In this document: positions 24,273 through 36,507 of the stretch, in pieces
Layout: each line of letters starts with the position of its first letter
Numbering within the stretch: position 1 is the first letter of the stretch
From: Grifola frondosa
Taxonomy: Eukaryota > Basidiomycota > Agaricomycetes > Polyporales > Grifolaceae
Direction: 5' to 3'
DNA: 64,000 nt
Assembly (NCBI GenBank): GCA_001683735.1
Contig: LUGG01000003.1
Coordinates: 558,001-622,000 of the forward strand
Notes under the pieces: model-generated
Databases searched by the model: none
What the model was told of the DNA's origin: nothing
Seen by the model: only the letters and a program-made list of their open reading frames with translations
Program-made: the position numbers and the translations under genes

Positions 24273-25551
24273 CTACGGGCAGAACGTGACCGTGTAATCT
24301 GCCTGAAGACCAGAGTCACAGGTCCACAAAGCAGTGCCACTGGATTCGTCGTAGGCGTAGGCGTACGAGTTCGGACAGTTACCCTCTGTTGGGTGTGTGC
24401 TGATCAGCGGACGGGTCTACAAGGACTTTCTGTAACGTGATACGCACTGAAGTAAGAGTAATAGGCAACACCGGACGACGGACACGTCGCTGGGGTATCG
24501 AAGGTGCCAGTGCAGCAGTTCGGGTTGTTTACTGTGGGAGATTGTTCTGTCCAGTGCCAAGTACTTATTCGAATTGCAAAGAAGTATAACGTACCGGGAT
24601 CACCAAGGCCTGCCTCGCACGCACTCTTGCAGCCGACTGGGAAGCCGGTGGAGTCGAAAGGGCCGATCAGAGCCGCGGGCCTACGCAAAAATCACGAAAA
24701 ACAATGTAAATAAACCCCCTAAACTTCTAACCTACAAAGCACGTACAGTTAGGTCCGAGGTCGACCGGGCAATCGGCGACACCACATCCCTGGTCGTTAT
24801 CGATCCTTACAGGCAAGTTATATCCGTCAACAAGCGAAACTGACATCAACCGTGAATCATGTTAGTATGGATCAAGCCGTGTGGACTATCTACATGACTG
24901 ACCATCGTAGTAGTCAGGGGCGCCATTAGTGCCCAATGTGAACTCGGCCAACGTCGCCGGCGGGACGCCCTGGATACGAGATCTGCTATCATTATATAGC
25001 GTCATAATTGATATTTGAACTCACAGTTCCGGTGTTTGGGTCACATTCGAGGCCACCGTTACAGCCCCATCGATGCAGGAGTTAGGACCGGGATTAGTGG
25101 AGAAGTCGCAGTCACGTCGGGCCTTTTAAGGTTGAGTGTTAAACTCCGTGAAAACAGCGAGAACATTCACCCAGATTCTACCAGCAGTCCAATCGTTCGG
25201 AACGCTAAACGATACGGCCTGATAGGCACCTTGCGCCCATCTGCAGATTCTGTCTTGAGTCCTAACCACAATATGATATCTGTAGCGATACAGACCCGGT
25301 CGCGTAAGCAGGGACAGAAGTGCCAACGTTCAGGTCGGTGAAGGTCTAACACATTGGTCAGACACGTCAAGTGAGACGTGAAGTTCAATCTTACAGCAGG
25401 CCTACGACAGAGACGGGTTCAGCGCAACGTACACCTGATTTGTCAGGGCGACATACCAAATCGTAAAGGGGCAGTTATTGTACACGACGAACGTGCGTGC
25501 CGCAGCCTCGGACGCAAAAGCTAGGAAAATAGTAGCAAAGAAAGCCTTCAT
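24273..25551 (-). CDS. Thaumatin-like protein 5 (secreted)
   Basis: Fifth family member, outside the duplicated units and the most diverged. Signal peptide MKAFFATIFLAFASEAAART, then FVVYNNCPFTIW, an AQGAYQAVSFSVPNDW segment, the Cys-rich RRDCDFSTNPGPNSC region, LAEFTLGTNGAPDYYD, NLPVRIDNDQGCGVADCPVD, ALIGPFDSTGFPVGCKSACE, NPNCCTGTFDTPATCPSSG, CPNSYAYAYDESSG and terminal DYTVTFCP with TAG at 24273-24275. Exon plan as in the other copies. No break seen, although the small exons around 25260-25330 are hard to delimit by eye. Confidence 0.88.
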
Positions 25552-27020
25552 GTTGGTGGAGCTTGCTGCAAAGAACGGGGAGAGACCGCCGAGCTCATGT
25601 CGACATCGCATGCGCCCTTTTGTATGGATCAACTGTGCAAACCCCCCCCCCCAGAATCAGATCATTTCGAACCCCCAAGTTAGAATCAGGAATATCAAGC
25701 ACAGCACATGTAACGATAATAACATCTGTCATGTACTCGGGATACGCGACAATTTTAGACCATTCCGATCTTCCAGAGGCAGGGCCTCAGCTCGTATGGC
25801 TTCGTATCGAATGATATATGACAATGATGTCCTCGTGCATAGCTTTGTTCGAGACAATTGCTGAGGATTTCATGGCTGCTGACTGGAAGGATCCTGCGAT
25901 CACCGGCAGAGTAGTGGGGCGGAATGTTCGTCAGTGGGTCAAGTCAATCATCCGATGTCCAAGTACGATGCCAGCAAATACAGCACTTGCCATAAATAGT
26001 CAGACCGCCACGATGGTAATAGCCGAGACAAGTCCACAATACCTCGCAACGAGCGACTGCCATATGGACATGCAGTCAGGTGAATAAGTCCAGGCCAGTT
26101 CATCAATCGATAACATAAAAGCGACGGGTTTGGCCCAAGCGAGAGATATCGTGCAGAGTGCGACAATGGACCCCCGAAGTTTTTCAGAGATCCAATGACC
26201 ATTGGGATGACTCTTCTTTTCGAAAGAACCGGAAGATATGAGATGAGAAATACGATTGGACAATAGACATCACCCATGGTCCATGGACATGATAAGCTGT
26301 GCGAATTCATCAGCAGGGAAATGGGAATAAAACCGTCACTGACCCTCGTTTGTGTCCCGAGGCTAAAAATCTTGAAACAGCCTTGAGCGCAGCACTGGAC
26401 ATGTTCCACATGCATACCCTGCAACACATGTGAAATCAAGCCTGCGGGGGGTCATCGTCTCATAACAACAATGATATCATCAACGTGATCAGACTTCTTA
26501 ACAGCGAGAGATGTGGACTCTCTGGCATTTGCAGTGCTCCGGAGACATGCGGTCTGCGCACTGTAAGCAGTGCCAGGCCGCTGGAAAACGCATTTGGCAT
26601 GATGTGCAAAGATATACCTTCATTCGATGCTGATGACCGCCGTGGCTAGATTGTCAAACCTAGAAACTCATCAGGTGTCATGGCGATAGTACTTATGATG
26701 TTGTAAGCGTCCTTAACAATTCTCTCTTGAGCAGAATTTCATTTCAGCATGCACATAGTTGAGAAACGAGAAGAGACCACTCAACGTGGAGGCTGGCGCA
26801 TCGGAGTGACAAAGAAGCGCGAGCCGTCACAACAGTGCACACGAGGTGACAACATACCACGTGCTCGTGACTTTGGTTTTTCTGTCACGCTTTACCGTTC
26901 TGAGTTCTGAGGCTGAAGCGAAATCCTGCATCAAAATTTGTGACTTCAACCAGGGCTACCTTTGAACATTTACGGGTGTTACACTTAGACTTGCTGAAGA
27001 AATAGTGCATCTCCTCAGAT
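25552..27020. other. Intergenic with a possible membrane-protein remnant (about 25920-26440, minus)
   Basis: On the minus strand two overlapping frames hold hydrophobic stretches: EKLRGSIVALCTISLAW, SLVARYCGLVSAITIVAV and LFMASAVFAGIVLGH. They look like one polytopic protein with the frame changing between them. No start, splice pattern or family was recognised, so this is either a broken gene or chance. A run of 11 C lies at 25642-25652. The last ~100 bases form the SOF1 promoter. Confidence 0.3.
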
Positions 27021-28831
27021 ATGGTGGTGAGTCCTGGCCATGTTTCTCGTATTGTATTATTCTGCTTACATGGTTCATAGAAAATCTCCGTTCTTCAACA
27101 CGCACCATCGGCGCATCTACCACGAGACCTGGAGACCCGACCCCGACGTCTCGAAACCTTGATCCGCTTATGCATCCCTTTGCCCGGGCGCGCGAACGCA
27201 CACGAGCTCTAAACGCTGCAAAAATGGAGCGGATTTTCGCGAAGCCATTTGTAGCCAGCCTGGAAGGTCATGTCGATGCTGTAGAAACTATGGCACGGAA
27301 GCCGAATACTGTGAATATCGTTGCTAGTGGTAGTTGGGATGGAGGTGTGTACGTGTACCTCTCCTGTTGACTCCCGGACACCTCGTGGTGTTCTGACGTT
27401 GAATGTCAGGTCTTATTATACACGATGTGTCACAACGGTCGCAGCTACTGCATGTCGAAAGTGCACATAAAGGGAAGGTTGCGGGGGTTTGTTTTGCGCA
27501 GGATGACAGATTACTGAGCTGTGGAGTGGACCGAAATATCAAGCTCTGGGATACTCAAGAGCTCGACGATGATACTGCTGCAGGCCCCTCTCAGGTGAGT
27601 AATTCTTAGATATTCGTCCGCATATCCTGAAGGACCTCTCCCAGAGAAAACCACTTAGCATTTTCCCGGGGAAGACGGCATTTAAGTAAGCGATACCTGC
27701 CGTGCATCCGGGGGTATTAACCTCTGACACAGACTAGTTCAATAGACCATCATCGTTACGATCCTCTCTTTGCAACTGCCTCCAATCTGGTTCAGATATG
27801 GGATGAAACGAAGTACTTGTTCATGTTGTATGACGTATTCTTCCTCACTAATTCACTATCAGGAGCGCTGCGGTATCTAACCTCACCTTCCCCACATCAA
27901 CCGAAACCGTAACATCCGTGCGTTTCAACCTCTCCGAAGCGTCTGTTCTCGCAAGTATTGGATCAGATCGCACACTCACATTGTACGATATCCGGACGGG
28001 AAAGGCAGAGCGCAGAGTAGTCATGAAGGTGCGTCCTGCTATCCCCATTTGAGGCACAGCTCTAATGTGCTACTCAGATGCGTAGCAACGCGCTCTCATG
28101 GTCACCGACGTTCCCGACCACCGTCCTTCTCGCTTCAGAAGACCACAACTTGTATACATTTGATATTCGCTCGTTAAATACTCCATCACATATTTACAAA
28201 GCCCACGTGGCGGCAGTAATGAGCTGCGACTGGAGTCCAACTGGTACAGAATTTGTGAGTGGAGGTTGGGATCGGACTGTGCGGATATGGAAAGAGGGTG
28301 TGGGCACTGCTCCGGAGGTGTACCATACAAAGCGCATGCAAAGGTATGTTTCATTTAATGTGGGACCACTTTTCAGTCGACTGACACTTGGTCGGCGCGC
28401 GCCTACAGAGTGATGTCGACATTATACACCGGAGATGCACGGTTCGTGCTTACAGGATCCGACGATGGCAACGTCAGGATCTGGAAGGCGCATGCTTCGG
28501 AGAAACTGGGCGTAATTACTGCGCGGGAACGAGCCGCAATTGAGTACCGGGAGAGCCTGAAGCAGCGGTGGAAGATGGATGCTCAAGTTGGGAAGGTGTC
28601 TCGGTGCGTCGCATTTATTTTTCCGTGTGGCGTTGATTAATGTTGACTGTTTCGCGTTTTTTGTTTCAGGAGTCGCCACATCCCGAAGCCGGTGCACAAG
28701 GCCGGGCAGCTCAAGCGCACCATGTTGGATGCGCAGCGTGTCAAAGAGGAACGGAGAAGAAAAATACACGGGCGGGAGAGAACAAGCCCAAGGCGGAGAG
28801 AAAGAAGATTGTTATCGCAGAACAAACATAG
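27021..28831 (+). CDS. SOF1: Sof1/DCAF13, U3 snoRNP (SSU processome) WD40 protein
   Basis: Nucleolar WD40-repeat protein needed for 18S rRNA processing in the small-subunit processome; human DCAF13 is also a CUL4 adaptor. Diagnostic blocks: RNLDPLMHPFARARERTRAL, AKMERIFAKPFVASLEGH, IVASGSWDG, LLSCGVDRNIKLWD, the IDHH element (SIDHHRYDPLFATASN), VLASIGSDRTLTLYD, EFVSGGWDRTVRIW, EVYHTKRMQ, VLTGSDDGNVRIWKAHASEKLG and the basic tail SRHIPKPVHK...KAERKKIVIAEQT. Nine exons with short introns. Two one-base losses are implied: near 27090, joining MVKISVL to the PRNLDP-type block, and at an A-run near 28765, before the conserved tail. ATG 27021 plus one codon forms exon 1. Confidence 0.92.
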
Positions 28832-31381
28832 GGATACGGGTTGTTTTTATCTCTACTTCCTAATCATATGCACGAGTGAGCTTAGGTTGAAATATTTTGG
28901 AGAGCAGACGCCGAAGGCGGTTTTTGCTTTTGTTTTTTTCAGTCTGAGGCTTTGCAGAAATTTCACATAATGTTGGGGCATCGGTGGTCAGTATCCAATA
29001 CTGGGCAGTTCAGTGTTTTGAAGATGCTCGACTCCCAAGTTGGGGTGACTTTTGCAGGGGAAAGGTGAGCAGCTTCGTTCTAGCTGTGACAATGTCTCGT
29101 TGAACACGTTGATCAAGCATCGATAGCGATTGGTGCAGATTCATCAGCACGCGCACACTGTAACCGTTGGAACCCTGGCAGAACGTGCATATACAAATTA
29201 TTCTTGCCGTCCAACTCGACAATCAAGCTGTCCGCTGCATCTTGCAAGAATTGATGTCTTCCATCCGCTAATCCTCGGCGCACCCACTAAGCGTTCTCAT
29301 TCGATGCCACGTGCCTCAATTTCTCGCCCTGCCCGTATTTGTCAGTGTGAGCGTTTCTGGTCAGGCTTTTCACGACTGCCATTGAACGCCATTTTCTGCT
29401 AAAACGATGTCAAAGGACTTGAGCATCTGACCGTCCGGCATGCGTAATTACCGGCACTCTGAAAGGGGTGCGAATGTTTCCGGTTTGAAACCATTAAGTG
29501 CGCTCCGATACCTCTCGTGAGTCTTGACCAATTGCTATCTTTGTGAAGAATTTGTTGATCCTTAATCCATTGGAAGGTCCGATGCCCAATGCCGGCGGAC
29601 CCTATTGGCTTCACGTAGTCCATATGCAGACCCGTAGATGGACCTCTATGGTCGTTCGCTAACAGTTCTCAACTCCACAAAGCTGTCGGCAGTCAGCTGC
29701 TTCTTGGGCGGCAGCGCCGCTGTTTTCCGCCGCTTCGCAACGTTTCTTTGGAACCCAGAAGTCTGGCAGAAATGGCCGCAAATGTAACGCAAGCGATGTT
29801 CGCGGCTGTTCATTGTTGCACAGGCCACCACGTGAGACCGAGCCAACAGATTCTTACTCGACGGGGGCCATCATGCATCGGTCTTGGTGAGTGTCCCGAA
29901 GTTCTATTTCTGACACTCCAATAATAGTGAGGCATATGTCAAATAACGACATTACGCATGTCTTGACCTTCGAACCATGTCCCTATACGGTTTGACAAGG
30001 GATGCCGTCATATTCTCTCGACAATCAACGCAGTGTGTTCTTCATAGATCCTGTGCATGCTGCGTCGACAAAGCCCTGACACACGTTTGCTGACGCCATC
30101 CAGCATAGTGAAGACGCTATACCCCGTTGAGGTCCCATTATAAATGTTGCATTGGATACCGTGACGTTTGTTTTCTCAGCTCGCATCGCATCACCTTAAC
30201 AGTCCCGCGCTATTCAGTGTCGCTTCGCCTCAACAATTACCGTCCTTGTAGATCTTTCGGCTGCCGCTTATGGCAGATCGCAGTCAAGCGGTTGGGTCGA
30301 GACGCGTCCAGCTCATCGTCAGCGGGTGCTGTCGGGCACATGCACCGGCGGTATATTCCTGGCATGCGTCTGACAAACGTTGCAGCTGTCGCCCCACTTT
30401 TCGCCCTGGGAGCGCTGAATGTTAAATATTGAACGCCCATGGTGCAGGTGATCGTAGTATACACGATTGTTGTGGTTTTTTCCACACCCTTGCTATGCCT
30501 CACTGCTCACCAGACAGCTGCCGCACGTGTGGATGAGGCTTGCGAGAATCAAACATCGTTACTGCAGGCTGCGGTAACTTACGCCATCTGCAACACGTGA
30601 TGAGCCCTATGATTGGTATGATCAGACCAGTCTACCGCGAACTCCGTGTTCATCCAGTGAATAATTCCGCTGACAACGGGATGGTGAGTGGCTCTTCGAC
30701 ATCGATTTAATCAGTCTGAGACTTCGTCTGATCGGCTGTGATGGCAAGGGAGACGGTGGGGTAGCTACCCCGGCGAATCCTTCAGAGACGTGACCGCGGC
30801 CTCGAGGGTACCTATACAGCGGAGACTATGCACTCTGGGGTCAGGTTGGTCCCAATGTCTTCGAAAACGATCATATGCAATCTAGATTGGCGAAAAAATG
30901 GACAATCCAAGGTCCGACTCGGAGAGCGAAGGTCGCTTTTGGGTCGGCTGTCCTACTGCACAGCACAAATTTGATCTCGATTCACAAGACATCAAGAACA
31001 TGTTGGAGCGAGACGACAGCATGATCAAAAGCTAACCGGTAGGGGTTTCAACCGAGCAATTTCCCAATGTCATGTGGTTCGAATGATCAAGTCTATTAGG
31101 ATTGCTGTACAGACACTTCAGACAGTACTCATCAACACATTCTATGCATAACAATAGAAGTACAAGCGTAGCTGCAAGATAAAATAAATACGTCAAAAGA
31201 GAAACAAGCATGTGCTGCCTACAGACACAGGATCGTAATGGAGTACAAAGCCAAGCTGTTGTGGAAAGCGGCGGCGTATTTTGAATGATGGTACATGTGA
31301 GCAATTGAGTACAGCGTGTATACATCAGGTCGCGGTCTGGATCACGTAGTGAGCACGAGCGAGTCGCATCATTAGGTTAAC
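28832..31381. other. 2.5-kb stretch without a recognisable gene
   Basis: Only short open frames, none with family resemblance, signal peptide or convincing splice chain on either strand. GC content is like the flanks. The structure looks like decayed sequence, but no terminal repeats or transposase remnant was found. Confidence 0.4.
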
Positions 31382-32040
31382 TTACCAGGTACGAGCAGCA
31401 GGTGCTTCTTTCAGCCGAGAGCCAAGGCTCCTTTGGTAATCGACGCCGAAAAGCACGACACCTCCGGAGAGTCCCAGCAACAACAGCATGACCGGTAAGG
31501 CTCGCGAAGTCTGCGCGTTCGTGATGAGCGAAGCGACCGCCAAGCGAAAGCCACGCACGTACCGAGGATCCTCTGGAGCCGCCATGTGCATATGGGCGCA
31601 GCCTTGATGGCCCGTCGAACAGTTCGACTGCAGGCAATGGAGTGGGAAGAGCGCTTGGCTCTCTAGCCGCGTGCTGTGACCGGTAGAATCGGTACTGAAT
31701 GTGCGAACTCGCGGGGCCTGGCAGGCCCCTCAAAGAAGATGGGGGCTGGGAGCGGCTTGACTGTAGGCCGTTTCTGCACAGCCTGCGTGGTCAACTGTCG
31801 TGCCGGGCGACTCTGGGTCGTGCGTGCGGAGGCAGACTGGGCAAGGAGTTTGCTGGACTCGCCCAGCTTGCTGGGGACGTCGAAGATGTCGAGGAAGTGG
31901 AAATCGAAGATGGGCTGGGGCTCTTCGGTGGGGAAGGGGAGAGCGGCAGCTGTTACCATCTCTCGACAGTCGACGGACGCTGCCCGATGAGGGACACGCA
32001 GCACATTCCGAGTAGACGTGGAGAAAATTGAGCGAGACAT
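31382..32040 (-). CDS. Small single-pass membrane protein, probably mitochondrial (frame changes)
   Basis: Starts MSRSIFSTSTRNVLRVPHRA, a typical mitochondrial presequence (Arg/Ser-rich, no acidic residues). It then has a Pro-rich middle (EEPQPIFDFHFLDIFDVPSKLG, KRPTVKPLPAPIFFEG), a segment EPSALPTPLPAVELFDGPSR and a C-terminal part MAAPEDPRYVRGFRLAVASL with one helix LPVMLLLLGLSGGVVLFGV before the stop at 31382. The three parts lie in three successive frames with changes near 31675 and 31595; no intron explains them, so either single-base errors or decay is involved. No family recognised. The opposite strand is open too but lacks these features. Confidence 0.5.
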
Positions 32041-34907
32041 TACTACAGGGAGGGGTTCTGTTGAAGAGACCAAAGAAATCCCCACCTACCCCGCACCCAT
32101 TTTAAGGTGTAGGGCAAATCGCCGGATATTTGGCGCATCTCCAGAGGTACATGTCAGGAACCGAAAATCATCTTTGGTGGCCACCGCCGATGTGACGGAG
32201 ATGGTGCGGAGTTACGGCACGACAATGATGCTCTTGTGCATGCGCGTCAGAAAATACTGTCTTCGCGATTCAGCCGCGGCAGGTGATCCCTCACAATATT
32301 GGAAAGACGCGTGAGTCAGAATACATTGGAAACAAGTAGAAATACAGCCGGTACTCACGGTGGCTCTAACGCCGAGCCTAAAACGAATCCTTCACCATCC
32401 GAAGCCAAGAGAGCAGATCGCACCGCGAGTCCTTTGCCGCTCAAACGCCACATTCCTGGCAGGGAGTCTCTTGACACTGAGAAAAAGACCAGACATGCCT
32501 TAAACATCTGGACATGGAAAGTTCCTAAAAAGGTAAATCAAGTTTAAAGTCGCGGGCAGAGTTCCCGACGTACGCTTCAGTTCCACCGCCGGATGTGTTG
32601 AGAAGAAGCGCCGGTGTCCACATGTGGCCGGTAGCGCATCAAAACAGGTAGTCAATCTCCTCTTGAAACGTTTTGAGATCATACCCAATTGCCCTTGCGC
32701 GCAATGGAGGGAATACAGAATCCAGAGCAAGTGTGAATCAGAGCAGCCGCAGCTCACCGGTGACCCTTCATTGACGTGGAAGCTGTGCAACACTATTGAA
32801 CTGTCCCAGCAAGGGACCGTACTTGTCGGAGAGCTGCCCTGGGTGGCTAGAGCACAAAAATTGCGCTCGACACGAACTTGGCAAACTGGAGTGCAAGTTC
32901 GTTAGTCATGGAGAGCGTGGCGCGCAAAGAGCACCTAGCGATTGGTATCGTCTGAGATAGTTGATAATCATCCCGGCAGCTGGCCCATCTGCAGGATATT
33001 TGCTAAATGTATTGGTATAGCTGGATTTCACCGCTTACGATAGAACGGCGCCACCGAAACAACTGTGAATTCCACCACAGCATGGTAAGGGCCATAACAA
33101 TCGATACCAACGTGACATGTCCGGGAGGCGTATTTTTGGACCAGATGGCCTTACGAGCGGTCCCAGCTTGTGATACGATATGAATTCCGGGCTCCGTAAC
33201 GTTTGGAATAGAACTTAGCCCTTCCTAGACACACCATGCTGCGCAAAAGGCGGCCGATCGATAAAGGATGGTTATAGTAAATATTGACCCAGCTCGCTGT
33301 TTGTCGGACATGCCAGACCAGATATGCAATGTTGTATTGCGCTTACGTTCAACATTGTGCTGATGACTTGCGCCTCCGAGCCAGTAACCGAAGACTGTTA
33401 CAACTGCTAACGTGAAGTATGACGACAGCGATTGCTAGGGTGCGCTCGATGTAGACGCTCCGGAATAAAGCGCGTCGTATGTTCGAGCCTCTGCGCTTGT
33501 TAAAATGATAGTGTCCGGAGACGACCAACGCACTAGTGGTGAACGATCAGTGATACAATCATATAGACTTGCGAGATCTCACCAAATGTGCAAAGGATCC
33601 GGTAGGAGTCAGAAGGGCAGCTTGCCAGACACCCATCATGGAAGAATAATCGAGCCACTCTGTAATGGTTTACGCATAGAACCCCGCCGTTTCTTCGCTC
33701 CAGAGACCGGAAGGAAGATACAAGACACTTTGAGTAAATCGAAACCGAGATGCCATTCACGTTGTTCTCGGGCAGCGACCTGTGAATTTTGTGACTAACA
33801 GACAGTAGACGAGATAAGCCCCTTTCCGAATGGAAAGAAAAGAACTGTAAATATCAAGTCGTCAGACACATATTTTGACCAAGTCGGTGAAGTTGACGAC
33901 CAAAGTGATGCTGGTGGTTTCATATTGCAACGGTGATTCTTGCAAGGTTCACTGATGTGAGTGTGAGCTTCCGCGCTCGGTGGCACACAGGAGTACCTGT
34001 ATCAAAGCACTAGTGGCCGAGATACTCAGTATCAATAAATGACGATGCAGTGGTGTGATCTCACCAGAAATTTCATCGAGGAGGTCTAAACAGATGGACT
34101 GTTAACGTCAAACTTCATGCTTATCGTGACAGGGCATATGGAAATGGTCCATCTGATGGACTGTTGGTGGTCAAATGGTCAAATAAACTCGCCGCTTCTC
34201 CGCATGTAGATGAGTACATTTGGAAAGCATCATCTTCTGCTAGCTGGACATAATTGGTGCACATAGCGTTGTTGTGAGAACATGTATTTTCCGAAGACAA
34301 TTTCAAGATAAGCGGTACCACTTGGCGTCGAGGGTCACGTGTTATTTGAGAGACCCCGGGCATCCTGGTAAGAATAACTCGCCGATCTGTCGGCGTACGC
34401 CGACGAGGTCGATCATCCTTGCTCATCGTGTCGATCAGCGACTAACCACTTCTACCGTCTCACCACAACTTACTACTCTCTCTTACTCTGCTTTAATATA
34501 AAAGTGACTCACGGCCTTGTTGGACTATTTTGGCTTGTCCCGAGCTGCGGACATACTGCATAGGTCCAATTATCTCCATGGTTTGACTAGGGACTTTATT
34601 CTAAAGTTGGGCACGCGACGAGCGTGGTGTGTTCAGCTACTCCAAGGACATGCGACATGGAATGCGATAACAGAGCCTTTGATCGTCATTTCTGTGTATG
34701 TCTTCGGTCTTGTTCCGTAAGCCTGGCCGGGAGAATCTTTCCCCTGGAACCTCCTCGTTGCGTGCGCATGGCGGTCGCGTTTCTCAACATTGCATGGGCA
34801 TGAAATGGGTCCGTCTTTATGATATAGGTCAGATGTCTGAGCTTCGTCCAACACACTACCTTCCCTTGCCCGAGAGATCCCACAGTTGTACGTATTCCCC
34901 GTCGACA
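32041..34907. other. 2.9-kb stretch with traces of a membrane-protein gene (about 33330-33990, minus)
   Basis: On the minus strand SVYIERTLAIAVVI (33460s) and, one frame over, TLAVVTVFGYWLGGASHQHN (33400s) would form one transmembrane segment if a base is missing. Another hydrophobic stretch ISSTVC/FTVLFFPFGKG lies near 33810-33850. No start or complete exon chain found; read as a possible broken polytopic gene. The rest (32041-33300, 34000-34907) shows nothing recognisable except a TAATATAAAAG at 34493-34503, too far from the next ATG to assign. Confidence 0.3.
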
Positions 34908-36341
34908 ATGGAACCCAGTATCAAAACTCCCCCGGCCGAATTATCTACCCAAGAACGTAATGCTCTACCTCAATATGGCTTCGAAACAGTCACTGCTTTC
35001 GAACAGCTCATAGACAGCAACCCATTTCTCTTCCGAGTCTACACACCCAAGGAGGCGTCCCAATCCAACGACAGCACCGAGCCGTACTTCACCGGCCAAC
35101 TGTTCACTGATGACTTCTCATCGTCTGCATTCCGCTCCACTTCTTCCCCATCGCCATATCGCAGTCCATCAACGTGCACATATGCCGATGTTGCACAGCA
35201 TATGGATTGGACGACAAAGTCCTCTTCTCCCTATGTATCTACCTCCTTCAGCTTTGCGTGGGCGATATGGGAGGCAACGCGCCGCTATCACCACAGTATG
35301 AAGCATTCTGTGGAGATCGCTGTGATCGATGCTAAAGCGTTGTCGGGGCGAGCGGTTACTGCTGTGGACGTGCTAGCACAAGCCGCCCCGAAAGAGTGAG
35401 TTCACAAAAAATATTGGATACATCGCTTCTGATGAATTTGTGTTAGCCGTCACAAAGATCACTGGAAGTGGTACCGCTTCGCCCTCGAAGCACAGGACGT
35501 CCTTGTATGGGGCTACATACCCAGCACAGCAGTCCTCGCCTCGATCCCGCTTACTCAGATTCTGAACAAAGTTCCCTCCTACCTCTTATCCCCGGATTCC
35601 TGCGACGCGAAAGATTCCCCACTGAGTCGGCTCGGCTGGGACTATGCGAACAGGAAGCCAAGCTACCGCCAATTCTGCCAGGACCTCTCCGAGCGCTTCC
35701 TACGTATGCCGGTCGACCGCCGGTTGCGTGACACTACCGCAGGCGCCGTGCGCCTCGCTCTGTGCTTTTTGCACCCGTGGTTTCACCACCTCGCCCGCGA
35801 CGACTTCACCGCAGCCACGGCGACAGCGTGCGAGCTCGCACTCGTGATCGCACGTTGGCCTGGGCAGTGGTGGGTGCGCGAGCATCCCGAGATCCGGGAC
35901 CTCGTGCGGTGCATGGTGCACATTGTCGGCGAGGAGGCACGCGAGGCGCGCAGGGTACAAGCGCTCATGGACGCTGCGCGTATGCAGGAGATCGTGGGCG
36001 GCCTCGAACAGCTTGCGCGGAGCCGGCAGGCGCACACGCGGGAACACCCTGGCCTACCCAGTCTGCCGCTTACACCGGAGAAGAGCGTACGAGCGCTGGA
36101 GAACGTGGATGTGGAGAAGCATGATCAGTTTGGACGCGCACCGCAGTTGGAGGCAGGGCCTCCCATGGTGGGCGATGTGGCGCCCGCGTTGAGATCGGGT
36201 CAAGGCTCGGAGTCGGAGTCTTCGTCTCTGGAATACTTCGTGCGCACTGCGTCCTGCTTCCTGACAGGCTTCTTTCTGGGTTCGCTCGTCACGCTGTGTA
36301 TCTTGTCGTCTCACCGAAGGGAGATTGCTCACTTCACATGA
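34908..36341 (+). CDS. DUF7587-like fungal protein with C-terminal membrane anchor
   Basis: Two exons (34908-35396 and ~35447-36341). The N-terminal domain has the pattern I associate with DUF7587: NPFLFRVYTP, then a region ending STSFSFAWAIWEATRRYHH and SVEIAVIDAKAL, continued in exon 2 as WKWYRFALEAQDVLVWGYIP. The second half is helical and Arg-rich (CFLHPWFHHLARDDF, a REHPEIRDLVRCMVHIVGEE block, EEAREARRVQALMDAARM), then a Pro/Glu linker and one hydrophobic helix near the end (SCFLTGFFLGSLVTLCIL) followed by a short basic tail, suggesting a tail-anchored protein. Function unknown. No frame break. ATG 34908 is the first Met before the conserved domain. Confidence 0.8.
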
Positions 36342-36415
36342 TATTTTCGCAATTACTAGAGTTAGCATCCAGATTGGAAATCGGCTAATATATAATAAAT
36401 ATACGTAAATCATAC

Positions 36416-36507
36416 GCATTAATGGGGTAGTGGTAACCTGGGTCGTTGCCACAGCTTGGAATAAAAGGTAGTTTCGACCCGCCGGGGTTCGATTCCCCCT
36501 TAATGCA
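36416..36507 (+). tRNA. tRNA-Gly (anticodon GCC) with intron
   Basis: Acceptor stem GCATTAA pairs with TTAATGC (36416-36422 with 36500-36506), discriminator A at 36507. The D-arm contains AGTGGTAA, the anticodon stem is GGTCG/CGACC, and the T-arm contains GGGGTTCGATTCCCC. The anticodon loop reads TT-GCC-A and is followed by about 22 extra bases before the 3' half of the stem, placing an intron just 3' of position 37, the standard site. A T-run after the gene (36512-36516) can serve as Pol III terminator. One T-stem pair (C-C) is mismatched. Confidence 0.82.

Noticed and set aside
25642..25652. Run of 11 C as a possible regulatory or quadruplex element
   Set aside because: A single homopolymer with no other G/C tracts spaced as in a quadruplex.
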